A DNA stretch of 59,611 nucleotides from Sediminibacterium salmoneum NBRC 103935 (GTDB lineage: Bacteria; Bacteroidota; Bacteroidia; Chitinophagales; Chitinophagaceae): assembly GCF_000511175.1 (NCBI RefSeq), contig NZ_KI866530.1:968917-1028527 (forward strand), in the 5' to 3' direction. The position numbers were made by a program, and so were the translations under genes. Below are positions 16,827-26,177 of this stretch, in pieces. Numbering within the stretch: the stretch's first letter is position 1; each line of letters starts with the position of its first letter. The notes below the pieces were generated by a model. The model worked only from the letters and a program-made list of their open reading frames with translations. It ran no database searches and was not told where the DNA came from.

Positions 16827-17305
16827 TGGCTACTAAAGGAAATACTTTATTAAACAAAGGCATCCCCGCACCGGAGGATGCCTTTGTTGTTATCGTTAAA
16901 ACAGAGTGGAACAGTACCATCATTAATTCTTTGGAAAAGGGGGCTAAGAAGGTATTGAAGGAAGCTGGAGCAACTGTTAAAACCCTGGTAGTGCCGGGCG
17001 CATTTGAATTACCTTTTGGTGTTAAGCAGCATTATACCTATGCCAAACGCACTCCTGATGCATACATTGTATTAGGTGCGGTAATACAGGGCGATACGCC
17101 GCATTTTGACTATGTATGCAAGGGAGTAACAGATGGAATTATGCAATTGAATCTGCAGATTGATGCGCCTGTTATCTTCGGCGTATTGACAGTTCTGAAC
17201 GAGCAGCAGGCCATTGAAAGAATTGGCGGTGTTCACGGACATAAGGGCGAAGAAGCAGCCATCACCGCATTGAAAATGATTCAACTGAATCGATCCCTAA
17301 AATAA
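16826..17305 (+). CDS. ribH: 6,7-dimethyl-8-ribityllumazine synthase
   Basis: This 159-residue enzyme condenses an amino-ribitylaminouracil with dihydroxybutanone phosphate in the penultimate step of riboflavin synthesis. Family segments are VVPGAFELPFGVKQ near 55, VLGAVIQGDTPHFDYVCKG near 85-103 (catalytic His), and FGVLTVLNEQQAIERIGG near 120. Length is standard for the subunit of the icosahedral or pentameric enzyme. It overlaps the TPR gene by one base and is followed 5 nt later by the LutA-like gene. No other rib genes are nearby and no FMN riboswitch is seen upstream. Confidence 0.96.
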   Translation: MATKGNTLLNKGIPAPEDAFVVIVKTEWNSTIINSLEKGAKKVLKEAGATVKTLVVPGAFELPFGVKQHYTYAKRTPDAYIVLGAVIQGDTPHFDYVCKGVTDGIMQLNLQIDAPVIFGVLTVLNEQQAIERIGGVHGHKGEEAAITALKMIQLNRSLK

Positions 17306-17310
17306 TTTTG

Positions 17311-18033
17311 ATGAACGTACAGATTTTTATACCCTGCTTTATAGACCAGCTATATCCCAATGTAGCATTCAATATGGTAAAAGTTTTACGCAAAGCAGGC
17401 TGTACGGTACATTACAATGCATCACAGACTTGTTGCGGACAACCCGCATTCAATGCAGGTTTTCATGGAGAGGCAAAGGAAGTATGTACCAAATTCTTAC
17501 AGGATTTTGAAGGAGCCGAATACATAGTTGCACCCAGTGCAAGCTGTGTAGGTTTTGTAAAGAATTATTATACCCAATTATTTGAGAACTCGGCATACAA
17601 AAACCAGGCGTTGAAAATAGGTACCCGGATTTATGAGTTTTCCGACTTTCTTGTTAATGTATTAAAACAGGTTGATTTTGGTGCAAGTCTAGAAGCCACT
17701 GCCACTTACCATGACAGCTGCGCTGCATTGAGAGAATGCAAAATAAAACAAGAACCCCGCTTGTTATTGAGCCGGGTAAATGGGCTGGAATTAAAGGAGA
17801 TGAACGATGTGGAAACCTGTTGCGGATTCGGCGGCACTTTCGCAGTAAAATTTGAACCCATCAGTATTGCCATGGGAAGCCAGAAAATAAACAATGCTTC
17901 AGATACGGGTGCAACGGTTCTGATCAGTACAGATATGAGTTGCCTTATGCATATAGACGGATGTGCCAAGCATGAAGGCAAAAACATTCAGATGATGCAC
18001 TTAGCCGATGTACTGGCCAGCGGTTGGGAATAA
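17311..18033 (+). CDS. LutA/YkgE-type (Fe-S)-binding protein with two CCG domains
   Basis: This 240-residue protein has two cysteine-rich CCG domains: one around TCCGQPAFNAGFHGEA (about 42) and the second around YHDSCAALRECK and VETCCGFGGTFAVKFE (about 165-180). Such proteins are LutA/YkgE subunits of the iron-sulfur complex LutABC that oxidises L-lactate to pyruvate, or heterodisulfide-reductase-like subunits. LutB and LutC homologues are not adjacent, so the partner must be encoded elsewhere if the complex exists. ATG at 17311 is chosen over the TTG immediately before it. It converges on rnr with 7 nt between stops. Confidence 0.88.
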   Translation: MNVQIFIPCFIDQLYPNVAFNMVKVLRKAGCTVHYNASQTCCGQPAFNAGFHGEAKEVCTKFLQDFEGAEYIVAPSASCVGFVKNYYTQLFENSAYKNQALKIGTRIYEFSDFLVNVLKQVDFGASLEATATYHDSCAALRECKIKQEPRLLLSRVNGLELKEMNDVETCCGFGGTFAVKFEPISIAMGSQKINNASDTGATVLISTDMSCLMHIDGCAKHEGKNIQMMHLADVLASGWE

Positions 18034-18040
18034 GGCTTAA

Positions 18041-20002
18041 TTATCCCAGTTCCCATTCAAAATCCAGTTGACGTTTTTCCAGATTAGCGGCGACTAAACG
18101 TACCGTTACTTTATCACCCATTTTAAAAATACGCCCACTTCTTCTGCCAACTAAGCTGTATTCTGATTCTACTAATCTGAAATCATCATAGTCGCTCAGG
18201 CTAACAATACTTACCAGACCTTCACATTTGTGTTCTATTGTTTCAACAAAAAATCCAAAACTGGTTACTCCGCTTACCACGCCTTCAAAACACTCTCCAA
18301 TAAATCCTTGTAAAAATTCTACCTGCTTGTATTTATTGCCCGCTCTTTCGCATTCCATGGCAGCCCTTTCTCTTTCACTGGAATGTTTGCATTTTTCTGC
18401 CATCTTCTTATCCACTTTTGGAGCGTCATCTAAAACAGACTGCAATACCCGATGTACCAAAATATCAGGATACCTTCTGATAGGTGAGGTAAAATGACAA
18501 TAGTGTTCAAAAGCCAATCCATAATGCCCGATATTTTCAGGTGTATATATGGCTTTAGCCATGGTTCTGATACCTAACTGTTCCAATACGTGCTGTTCTG
18601 GTTTACCAGCCGCATCTTTTAGCATCTGGTTAAAACTATGTGCGATTGCAATGGGACTGCTGATATCAAATCCATGTCCATATCTCTTGGCATATTGAAT
18701 AAATGGTGCCAGTTTCTCTTCATCGGGTTGATCATGTACACGGTAAGGGAAAGGTATTGGTTTTCCGTTCACCGACTTTTTGGCGATATTCTCTGCTACC
18801 GTTCTATTGGCCAGCAACATCAGTTCTTCAATTAATTGATGAGACTCTTTACTTTCCTTAACTACAATACCAATGGGGGTACCTTTTTCATCCAGTTTAA
18901 AACGGACTTCCTGTGATGAGAAATTGATGGCTCCTTTACTGAAACGCTTTTTCCTGAGTTTCTGTGCAATATCGTTCAACAGAAGAATCTCTTCCTTGTA
19001 TATTCCATCCTTGGTTTCTATAATCTGTTGTACATCTTCGTAAGTATAACGATGATCCGAATGAATAACCGTTCTTCCCAACCAGTACTGTTTAACCTCT
19101 CCCTGCGCATTCATTTGAAAAATGGCAGAAAAGGTAAGTTTGTCTTCATTAGGTCTTAAAGAACAGAGCTGATTGGAAATATGCTCTGGCAACATCGGAT
19201 TAACACGGTCGGGCAGATATACGGAAGTAGCTCTTTTATATGCTTCTTCATCCAAAGCAGAATCCGGTTCAACATAATGACTTACGTCCGCAATATGTAC
19301 CCCAATTTCATACTTGTTATCACCCAGTTGTCTAATAGATATGGCATCATCAAAATCTTTAGCATCCACCGGATCAATGGTAAAAGTTAAAACATTCCGG
19401 CAATCCTTTCTTTTGGCCACTTCCTCTTCTCCAATCATATCCGGTAACCTTCCAGCTTCTTCCATTACTTCATCGGGAAATGAAATAGGGAATCCTGCTT
19501 CTGTTAAGATTTCTTTCATGGCAGCATCATTGGGGCTATCATTTTCCAAAATGCTGACTACTTCTCCCACAGGTTTTTTATCGTCCTTTTCCCAGCGAAC
19601 CATTCTCACCAACACTTTGTCTTTGTGCTTAGCACCGTTAATAGACTGAAGTGGTATATACAAATCTGGCATTGGCTTATCTGAATCAGGCACAAAAAAA
19701 GCATGATGAGCAGACACCTGTATATGACCAATAAATTCAGTTTGCTTTCTGGTAACTACTTCTGTAATCTTCCCCTCTCTTTTGCCAGTTCTGCTGTTCT
19801 CTTTAATAATTTTAACCCTTACAATATCTCCATTCAATGCGGTCAGGAAATCATTGGGTTTAACCAATACATCTCCGGCATTATCATCAATAATAACATA
19901 TCCCATGCCGGAACGAGTTACTTCCAGTCTTCCTTTTGGCGTTTGAACCGTAATTGTTTTGGCTTTACGTTTCTGTTTAGATTTAGGCTTTTTCGAACTC
20001 AT
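18041..20002 (-). CDS. rnr: Ribonuclease R (RNase II family exoribonuclease)
   Basis: This 653-residue 3'-5' exoribonuclease has cold-shock/OB domains in the first third, the catalytic RNB domain with VDAKDFDDAISI near 212 (the four-Asp metal site) and HYGLAFEHYCHFTSPIRRYPD near 490, and a C-terminal S1 domain (GVVSGVTSFGFFVETIEHKCEGLV). It degrades structured RNA in the cytoplasm. Compared with enterobacterial RNase R (about 810 residues) it lacks the N-terminal helix-turn-helix and the long basic C-terminal tail; instead it starts with a short basic stretch SSKKPKSKQKRKAK. It overlaps lpxK by 20 nt and is co-transcribed with it. Confidence 0.95.
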   Translation of the reverse strand: MSSKKPKSKQKRKAKTITVQTPKGRLEVTRSGMGYVIIDDNAGDVLVKPNDFLTALNGDIVRVKIIKENSRTGKREGKITEVVTRKQTEFIGHIQVSAHHAFFVPDSDKPMPDLYIPLQSINGAKHKDKVLVRMVRWEKDDKKPVGEVVSILENDSPNDAAMKEILTEAGFPISFPDEVMEEAGRLPDMIGEEEVAKRKDCRNVLTFTIDPVDAKDFDDAISIRQLGDNKYEIGVHIADVSHYVEPDSALDEEAYKRATSVYLPDRVNPMLPEHISNQLCSLRPNEDKLTFSAIFQMNAQGEVKQYWLGRTVIHSDHRYTYEDVQQIIETKDGIYKEEILLLNDIAQKLRKKRFSKGAINFSSQEVRFKLDEKGTPIGIVVKESKESHQLIEELMLLANRTVAENIAKKSVNGKPIPFPYRVHDQPDEEKLAPFIQYAKRYGHGFDISSPIAIAHSFNQMLKDAAGKPEQHVLEQLGIRTMAKAIYTPENIGHYGLAFEHYCHFTSPIRRYPDILVHRVLQSVLDDAPKVDKKMAEKCKHSSERERAAMECERAGNKYKQVEFLQGFIGECFEGVVSGVTSFGFFVETIEHKCEGLVSIVSLSDYDDFRLVESEYSLVGRRSGRIFKMGDKVTVRLVAANLEKRQLDFEWELG

Positions 20003-21092
20003 GTTCAGGTGTAATGGGTTTAAAAGGAAAGTGTTGAATAAAATTAATTAGTTGTTCGTTCAGTTGCCAGGATTCATCAAATAAAATGCGATGTCTGATG
20101 GGTATCACAAAAAAAGGCATCGACTTTAATTCCTCCTTGAATTTTATCAGCCGCACGGCATCCTTTTCAGTAGTAATTATCAGCTTTCTGTCAGCTGATA
20201 TATCATCATATAATTGTTTGATTTCTTTTAAATCGTCTATGGAAAATATATGATGATCCGCATAATCCTGCTGATAATAGGTTTTGGCTTTCTGCAACAA
20301 AAAGTCTTTCAATGGTTTTGGATTGGCTATTCCACAAACCAGCATCACTTCATCCAGTGAATTGATGGCATATTGAATATTAGAGTCACAAATATGGTAT
20401 GGTATACCATACTCAATGGTACTAAAATAAACCTGCTGACCAGGAAGCGGTTTCAGGTCTCTGATAATGGCATTTTTTGATTCAACATCCAAATCTGCAG
20501 GACATTTGGTTACAATAATTACCTGAGCTCTTTTGGCAGAAGCCCATTCATCTCTTAAATCACCAGTTGGTAAAAAGAAGTCACTGGTGTACAAATTGCT
20601 GTATTCTGTAAGCAGAATATTAAACCCGGCTTTTACTGTCCGGTGTTGAAAAGCATCATCCAAAATGATTCCCTGCAAATCGGGATGGTCCTGTAATAAA
20701 TGAGGAATGGCAACAATTCGTTCCTCTCCTACTGCAACAGCAACTTTGGGAAATTTCAAGGCAAATTGCATGGGCTCATCTCCAATTTCCAATGCAGTAG
20801 TGCCATCATTGGCCAATGCATATCCCTTGGTTCTTCGCTTATATCCTCTGCTCAAAGTTGCCATTTTGAATTTAGGACTTAATAAGGTTAAAAGATATTC
20901 TACCATAGGTGATTTTCCTGTTCCCCCTACTGCCAGATTACCCACGCAAATAATTGGAAAATTAAATTCGGCCGATTTTAAAATCTGCCTGTCGAACAAT
21001 CTGTTTCTGATAATAATGATTAAACCATACATCACGGCCAGTGGCAATAGCAATACTCTGAATGATTTAAGAAAAAGGGTATTAAAATTCAT
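19983..21092 (-). CDS. lpxK: Tetraacyldisaccharide 4'-kinase (lipid A synthesis)
   Basis: This 369-residue inner-membrane protein has an N-terminal hydrophobic segment (LLPLAVMYGLIIIIRNRLFD) followed by CVGNLAVGGTGKSPMVEYLL, a P-loop at about 50-62, and LDDAFQHRTVK near 143. It phosphorylates the 4' position of the lipid A disaccharide to make lipid IVA at the cytoplasmic face. Slightly longer than enterobacterial LpxK (328). It lies between 5-formyl-THF cyclo-ligase (11-nt overlap) and rnr (20-nt overlap), so all three are probably one operon. It implies a lipid A-containing outer membrane. Confidence 0.95.
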   Translation of the reverse strand: MNFNTLFLKSFRVLLLPLAVMYGLIIIIRNRLFDRQILKSAEFNFPIICVGNLAVGGTGKSPMVEYLLTLLSPKFKMATLSRGYKRRTKGYALANDGTTALEIGDEPMQFALKFPKVAVAVGEERIVAIPHLLQDHPDLQGIILDDAFQHRTVKAGFNILLTEYSNLYTSDFFLPTGDLRDEWASAKRAQVIIVTKCPADLDVESKNAIIRDLKPLPGQQVYFSTIEYGIPYHICDSNIQYAINSLDEVMLVCGIANPKPLKDFLLQKAKTYYQQDYADHHIFSIDDLKEIKQLYDDISADRKLIITTEKDAVRLIKFKEELKSMPFFVIPIRHRILFDESWQLNEQLINFIQHFPFKPITPEHEFEKA

Positions 21093-21648
21093 AAATACAA
21101 TTAGGGGTAATACCTATATGTAAAGGTATATCAAATTCATGGGTGTCGCTAATCAAAGGAATAGGGTCAAAATAAGAAAAGCCCATCAAAACGGTGTGTG
21201 CGCACTTTTCTGCTAGGTACCGGTCATAATAGCCCTTACCAAAACCAACCCGATATCCTGCTTGATCAAAAACCAGTAAGGGAACTAGTACCAGATCAAT
21301 ATCTTTAAGTTCAAGCTTCTCACCCTCCTTGGGTTCTGTAATGCCAAGAGAATTGGAAACATATACCGTATCCTCATTGATGCAAATGGCTTCCATAGTA
21401 AATTCATCCTTGACTACCGGATATGCCAATTGCAAGTTGGGAATCATATGTCTTAAATAACCATTGAATAAATGCGTGTTAGGCTCGGCTTTATGTGGCA
21501 TTGGCCAATACGTTAAAACCGTTTCTATGTCATCAAATGAAAATTGCTGGAATTGAATCAACAACAAATCATCCATTTTAAGTTGATCAGGTCCCTGCAA
21601 AGCTTTTCTTTTTTGCAAATAGATTTCTCTTATCTGAGATTTATTCAT
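21082..21648 (-). CDS. 5-formyltetrahydrofolate cyclo-ligase
   Basis: This 188-residue enzyme (from the ATG at 21648) converts 5-formyl-THF to 5,10-methenyl-THF with ATP. The signature YRVGFGKGYYDRYLAEK near 140 is the family phosphate-binding motif, and the N terminus SQIREIYLQKRKAL matches the usual basic helix. An in-frame TTG 36 bases upstream is rejected because the family normally starts at MNKSQIR. It overlaps lpxK by 11 nt and is divergent from the GH20 gene at 21743, sharing a 94-nt intergenic region. Confidence 0.93.
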   Translation of the reverse strand: MNKSQIREIYLQKRKALQGPDQLKMDDLLLIQFQQFSFDDIETVLTYWPMPHKAEPNTHLFNGYLRHMIPNLQLAYPVVKDEFTMEAICINEDTVYVSNSLGITEPKEGEKLELKDIDLVLVPLLVFDQAGYRVGFGKGYYDRYLAEKCAHTVLMGFSYFDPIPLISDTHEFDIPLHIGITPNCIYEF

Positions 21649-21742
21649 TCCGGTTACTTTGTTTTCGCAAATACTACAATGCAATTTACCTATAAACCCT
21701 CCAATTTTATATTTTTACCAAACCTAGATCCTCTCCAATACC

Positions 21743-23386
21743 ATGAAAAAACTCTATTCACTTCTATTCGGCTTGTTCATTGTGGCTGGTATGCAGGCAC
21801 AATCTGCGAATCAAATTATACCCAAGCCCAATTTTATCAGTTATCCTCATGTTCCAACCCCTTTCCAGATTCAGGCATCTACAATTATTTATTTTGATTC
21901 TACCTATACCAATCAGGCAGCCTATTTAAGTGAGGCCATTCTTCAACAAACAGGCCTGTCATTAATAAGAAAAACCTTGACTGCAAGTACCTACTTGCAA
22001 AAAGAAAAGGGTGTCTATTTATTGCTGAACAATCGCCTGTCAAATGAAAAATACACAATCACTGTTGGTTCAGAAAAAATAGTCATTGAATCCTCAGGTG
22101 TCAGGGGGCTCATCAACGGCATGCAAAGTTTACTTCAGCTGATACCCATTACAAAGCAGGAAAAAATTTTTATTGAGCCGGTTTACATTGAGGATGAGCC
22201 CAGGTTTTCTTACAGGGGCATGCACCTCGATGTTGTCCGCCATCTATTTCCGGTGACTTATATTAAAAAATATATAGACTATTTAACCTTTCACAAGTTC
22301 AATACATTTCATTGGCATTTAACGGATGACCAGGGCTGGAGAATAGAGATGAACAGTTATCCCAAATTAAATTCCGTCAGCGCATTCAGAGACGAAACAT
22401 TAATCGGTCATTTCAAAGACCAGCCCGCCAAGTTCGATGGACAACGATATGGTGGATTTTATACCAAGGCAGAAATTAAAGACATTATTGCCTATGCAAC
22501 TGTCAGGGGCATAACGATTATTCCGGAAATAGATATACCCGGACATAGCAGAGCTGCCATTGCAGCCTATCCGAAACTCAGCACCCGACCCGATACCAAT
22601 TGGAAAGTAGCAACTACCTGGGGCATGTATAACAGGCAAAACAATGTGCTTGCGCCCACCAAAGCAAGTTTTGAATTTCTGGAAAAAGTATTTGCTGAAG
22701 TAGCCGATTTATTCCCTTCCCCCTATATTCATGTTGGCGGAGATGAATGCAGCAAAATCTGGTGGAAACAGGATGTGGCTACGCAGGCATTCATGAAAGC
22801 CAATGGAATCAAAAACGAAACTGATTTACAGACCTACTTTATAGAGTTCGTTGCCAAATTTCTGAAAGGCAGGGGAAAACAAACGATTGGCTGGCATGAA
22901 ATTAACGAAGGGGATCTGGACACCAGCACTGTTGTTATGAATTGGGGAACAGATAAGCAAGCCATTGAAGCAGCTTCAAAAGGCTTTAGTGTAATCAATA
23001 CTCCTGGCAAACCTTTTTACTTTGATCATTATCAATCCCTGGATCCTAAAGATAGTCTTGCTATACACGGATATAATCCTTTGGAAGCCGTGTATAAGTA
23101 CAATCCGGTTCCAAGATCTATTTCAGAAAAAGGCCTGCAAAACAAAATCATTGGAGGGCAAGCCAATGTATGGACCGAATACATGGAGAATGAGAAGAAA
23201 GTAGATTATATGATTTTCCCAAGAATGACAGCACTCAGTGAAGTATTATGGTCTAAGCCTGAAATGCTTAACTACACCGATTTTTTGAAGAGGCTAAAAA
23301 GTAATGCAATTCCCCGTTATGAATTCTGGAATAGCAGTTGGTTCAAAAACTATTTGCTTTGGGATCTTTCAAAAGCCACAAAATAA
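21743..23386 (+). CDS. Beta-N-acetylhexosaminidase, glycoside hydrolase family 20 (copy 1)
   Basis: This 547-residue secreted enzyme has a signal peptide (MKKLYSLLFGLFIVAGMQAQ), an N-terminal GH20b domain (about 22-150) and a GH20 TIM barrel starting RFSYRGMHLDVVRHLFPV. The catalytic Asp-Glu pair is in IHVGGDECSKIWW near residue 335; FHWHLTDDQGWRIE and GQANVWTEYM line the substrate pocket. It removes terminal beta-GlcNAc or GalNAc from oligosaccharides in the periplasm or at the surface. A paralogue lies at 33067 beside nagB. No sus genes are attached, so it probably acts in GlcNAc salvage or chitin/glycan degradation. Confidence 0.95.
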   Translation: MKKLYSLLFGLFIVAGMQAQSANQIIPKPNFISYPHVPTPFQIQASTIIYFDSTYTNQAAYLSEAILQQTGLSLIRKTLTASTYLQKEKGVYLLLNNRLSNEKYTITVGSEKIVIESSGVRGLINGMQSLLQLIPITKQEKIFIEPVYIEDEPRFSYRGMHLDVVRHLFPVTYIKKYIDYLTFHKFNTFHWHLTDDQGWRIEMNSYPKLNSVSAFRDETLIGHFKDQPAKFDGQRYGGFYTKAEIKDIIAYATVRGITIIPEIDIPGHSRAAIAAYPKLSTRPDTNWKVATTWGMYNRQNNVLAPTKASFEFLEKVFAEVADLFPSPYIHVGGDECSKIWWKQDVATQAFMKANGIKNETDLQTYFIEFVAKFLKGRGKQTIGWHEINEGDLDTSTVVMNWGTDKQAIEAASKGFSVINTPGKPFYFDHYQSLDPKDSLAIHGYNPLEAVYKYNPVPRSISEKGLQNKIIGGQANVWTEYMENEKKVDYMIFPRMTALSEVLWSKPEMLNYTDFLKRLKSNAIPRYEFWNSSWFKNYLLWDLSKATK

Positions 23387-23388
23387 AA

Positions 23389-23422
23389 AGTTCCCGCAAC
23401 ATTGAGTCGATGTGCGGGAACT
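23389..23422 (-). terminator. Rho-independent terminator of the small-protein gene
   Basis: Long inverted repeat: AGTTCCCGC, a bulged A, and ACAT pair with ATGT and GCGGGAACT around the loop TGAGTCG. On the minus strand the hairpin is followed by TTTTTATTTT, an ideal terminator for the small gene ending at 23441. It lies directly after the GH20 stop at 23386 but has no T-run on that strand. Confidence 0.85.
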
Positions 23423-23440
23423 AAAACCATTAGTCAGGTA

Positions 23441-23644
23441 TTAAAACTGAGACTTGAAATTTCTGTTGGCAGACTTCATTTCTCTGTGGATCTTCCACAA
23501 ATCAACTGCACGAAATGCTTTTTTCTTTTCTTCTCTGTTCTGTACAAACATTTCAGTTGCCAATGTTTCTTTTACTTCCTGTACTAAATCATTTAAATGA
23601 GCCTTATCTATCTGTACGATAGAGGGCATAACTTCGCCTTTCAT
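23441..23644 (-). CDS. Small conserved protein of unknown function (67 residues)
   Basis: The 67-residue product MKGEVMPSIVQIDKAHLNDL... is highly charged and predicted helical, with the segment HLNDLVQEVKETLATEMF followed by a basic tail (KKKAFRAVDLWKIHREMKS). It looks like a genuine gene: it has a clear terminator 18 nt after the stop (23389-23422), a TAnnTTTG promoter element upstream (23773-23780) and no overlap with another gene. The pattern resembles short Bacteroidota proteins of unknown role, perhaps nucleic-acid or protein adaptors; no function is assigned. A second Met at residue 6 could also be the start. Confidence 0.65.
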   Translation of the reverse strand: MKGEVMPSIVQIDKAHLNDLVQEVKETLATEMFVQNREEKKKAFRAVDLWKIHREMKSANRNFKSQF

Positions 23645-23772
23645 TGTATTACTATTTTATTTTTTACAAATGTTGTTGAGCCGGGTAAGAAATTCTGATA
23701 AAACCCTGAAATAGAATGGCCTTCTATTAGTCTACCTGTGAAATACTGATATAAAACTGCTCAATTGCGCCG

Positions 23773-23780
23773 CAAAAGTA
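23773..23780 (-). promoter_or_regulatory. -7 element upstream of the small-protein gene
   Basis: Minus-strand TACTTTTG at 23780-23773 matches TAnnTTTG. It lies about 128 nt before the ATG at 23644, predicting an unusually long 5' leader compared with other genes in this window. The -33 region has no exact TTTG. Confidence 0.4.
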
Positions 23781-23822
23781 CGACGTAATGACTTACCAGA
23801 AAAATTAAACTCTAAAAAAAAG

Positions 23823-24875
23823 TTAATATATCATCTGCCCTTTTATGAAATCACTAACCAGATAACTGATTAGCTTTCCTGTGCCGGAATCTTTTTCTCC
23901 GTTTGTTAATTGAGCTGCTCCTTCGGAAATATGCAGATAGGCTGCTTTAGTGTCCGCCGCAGCATATTGAATATATTGTCTGGCCTGTATAGGACTGATG
24001 CCTACTTTGGATTGTGCGCTGGACAAAACGCCTGCAACCGCATCCAGGTCTAATTCAATACCACAAAGTGTATCATCCGTAAATGATGTAGCATGGGCAA
24101 CAGCCTGCAAAAAAGTCCTTTTTTCGTGTACAAAAATGTCTTCGTAAGTAATACAATCAATAAAAGGATTGTTCACCATATCCATCCATACATTTTGAGG
24201 AATATAGTTTTCATGAATACCAATAACACAATACTTCTCCAGATAGCCATCTTCCTCAGCATAGGTAAATCCATTCCCGCTATGTCTTCCTTCCATGGGT
24301 CTGAAATCGGCATGAGCATCCAGATTAATTGCATTAATCTGTGCTATCGGAATTACGCCCGCCTTGTAAAAACCTTTGGCTGCACCCTTAATACAAGGGT
24401 ATGCATTATTATGACCACCTCCGATTATAATAGGTATTTTTTTATTCTGCGTAATAATATGAATCATTTGCTCCACAGCATCATCAATCGTATTCACAGC
24501 ATGACGGTATGCTTCCATTTTTTCTTCTGAATTCAAGGCATTTTGGTCTATTACTGTTGCAATGGAAGAAAAATCAAAATGCCCCAGTACCAGCATATTA
24601 CTCCCTTCCAGAAAATCATTGCTTTGTATATTCAGAAATGCGTTCAGAAAGGAAAGCCATGCACTGTCGGTACCACCAATCCCCCCGTTGGCTTTTACCC
24701 CTATATCTTCTGGGATGCCTAAAATAATATAGTCAGCACTGGTTGCCTGCAGGCTTTCTTCTAATTGGGCAGGATGGGGAATTGCCTGCACCCGCTCTCC
24801 CAGCTTGGTTTCGAACCTGCGGATTCGTGTAACCGACAAAATATCCTGTTTGTTGTAGAAACGAAAGTATTGCAT
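23823..24875 (-). CDS. hutG: Formimidoylglutamase (HutG), arginase-family hydrolase
   Basis: This 350-residue ureohydrolase-fold protein has the two-manganese motifs GGGHNNAYP near 153, NLDAHADFRP near 184 and GIELDLDAV near 270. The HutG-type motif GGHNNAYP, in place of the arginase GGDHS, identifies formimidoylglutamase. It splits N-formimidoyl-glutamate to glutamate and formamide, the last step of one histidine degradation route. It follows hutI by 40 nt on the same strand, which confirms the pathway. hutH and hutU are not in the window. Arginase or agmatinase are less likely given the neighbour. Confidence 0.9.
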   Translation of the reverse strand: MQYFRFYNKQDILSVTRIRRFETKLGERVQAIPHPAQLEESLQATSADYIILGIPEDIGVKANGGIGGTDSAWLSFLNAFLNIQSNDFLEGSNMLVLGHFDFSSIATVIDQNALNSEEKMEAYRHAVNTIDDAVEQMIHIITQNKKIPIIIGGGHNNAYPCIKGAAKGFYKAGVIPIAQINAINLDAHADFRPMEGRHSGNGFTYAEEDGYLEKYCVIGIHENYIPQNVWMDMVNNPFIDCITYEDIFVHEKRTFLQAVAHATSFTDDTLCGIELDLDAVAGVLSSAQSKVGISPIQARQYIQYAAADTKAAYLHISEGAAQLTNGEKDSGTGKLISYLVSDFIKGQMIY

Positions 24876-24915
24876 GCCAGAGAGTTTGAATGAAGAATTA
24901 TTTACTTAAATATAA

Positions 24916-26151
24916 CTAAATAAAACGACCATTAATCATCACTTTATCAATAAGATTATTTCCGAATGAATAAGGTATAAAGGCCAAAGAAGGAACCGGC
25001 CTGGTAAAAATAAGGTTGGCCCTTTTACCCGGGGTAATACTACCCAATTCCTCCCCCAGTTCCATGGCATAAGCCCCATTAAGTGTAGCCGCATTAATGG
25101 CTTCTTCCGGAAGCATGCGCAGCTGGATGCAACTTAAAGCAACTACAAAATTCATATTACCACTTGGGCTGGAACCCGGATTATAATCAGAAGCCAGTGC
25201 AATGCCAGCGTTGGCCTCAATTAAAGTTCTGGCTGGCTGGTAAGGCATTCTTAAAAAGAAAGCAGCAGTTGGCAAAAGTGTACCAATGGTATTTGAGCTA
25301 CTTAAGGCATTGATTGCACCTGTATCCATCGTTTCCAGATGATCCACAGAAATAGCATTTAACGCTACTCCCAGCTGAACTCCTCCGGATGCATGCAGCT
25401 GGTTCGCATGAATTTTCGGTTTTAATCCCAAAGCAATACCCGCCCTACATATTCTCTCTGTTTCGTCCACATTAAAAAAACCCTGCTCGCAAAAAACATC
25501 AATATAATCTGCCAGTTTTTCTTTGGCAATAACAGGTAACATTTCATTGATGATTTCAGCAATATAGCCTTCATGATTTTCTTTGTAAGCAAGCGGATAG
25601 GTATGTGCTCCCAGAAAACTGGCTTTTACAGGTATAGGTGACACTGCTTTAATTCGCTGAATAACCCTTAGCATTTTTAGTTCCTGTTCTGTACTTAATC
25701 CATAGCCACTTTTAATTTCAATGGCACCGGTTCCCATTTGCATCAGCAATTGAAGACGACTCAATGCCCTTTCAAACAATTCATCTTCGCTGCACTGGGC
25801 CAGCTTTCGGGCAGAATTCAGTATTCCTCCACCCTTTGCGGCAATGGCTTCGTAACTCAAGCCTTTAATTTTATCTACAAATTCTTCCTCTCTTGTTTCA
25901 GCAAAAACAAGGTGGGTATGACTGTCGCACCAGGCTGGCATAACAGTTGCCCCTTTTGCATCTATCCACTCATCTGCCTGCTCCTCTTTGCTCAATTCCT
26001 GCATAGTTCCATACCTAAGTATTTTTCCATCTTCAATAATTAAATATGCATCGGAAATTGTTGGCAGTACGGCCAGTTCTGCACCGCGTAAAACATTTGT
26101 CTGCATTCTGGTGTTTACCAGAAGTTGAATATGATGCACAATCGATTTCAT
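24916..26151 (-). CDS. hutI: Imidazolonepropionase
   Basis: This 411-residue amidohydrolase opens the ring of imidazolone propionate to formimidoylglutamate in histidine catabolism. It carries DSHTHLVFAETREEEF near 75 (metal HxH), IEIKSGYGLSTEQELKML near 150, HANQLHASGGVQL near 255 and ASDYNPGSSPSGNMNFV near 330, all as in HutI. Length is typical. The ATG at 26151 is back-to-back with the divergent CrtA-like gene (start 26178), leaving only 26 nt, so both promoters must overlap. hutG follows directly and completes the conversion. Confidence 0.96.
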   Translation of the reverse strand: MKSIVHHIQLLVNTRMQTNVLRGAELAVLPTISDAYLIIEDGKILRYGTMQELSKEEQADEWIDAKGATVMPAWCDSHTHLVFAETREEEFVDKIKGLSYEAIAAKGGGILNSARKLAQCSEDELFERALSRLQLLMQMGTGAIEIKSGYGLSTEQELKMLRVIQRIKAVSPIPVKASFLGAHTYPLAYKENHEGYIAEIINEMLPVIAKEKLADYIDVFCEQGFFNVDETERICRAGIALGLKPKIHANQLHASGGVQLGVALNAISVDHLETMDTGAINALSSSNTIGTLLPTAAFFLRMPYQPARTLIEANAGIALASDYNPGSSPSGNMNFVVALSCIQLRMLPEEAINAATLNGAYAMELGEELGSITPGKRANLIFTRPVPSLAFIPYSFGNNLIDKVMINGRFI

Positions 26152-26177
26152 GATTGAAATTTAGTTTAATTTACTGT

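Noticed and set aside
17303..17310. TAATTTTG directly before the LutA-like ATG as a promoter
   Set aside because: It touches the start codon with no space, sits 5 nt after ribH in a tight operon and overlaps the ribH stop, so it is more likely chance.
21082..21684. Longer 5-formyl-THF cyclo-ligase starting from a TTG at 21684
   Set aside because: The extra residues precede the conserved family start MNKSQIR and would begin with a rare codon; the ATG at 21648 is preferred.
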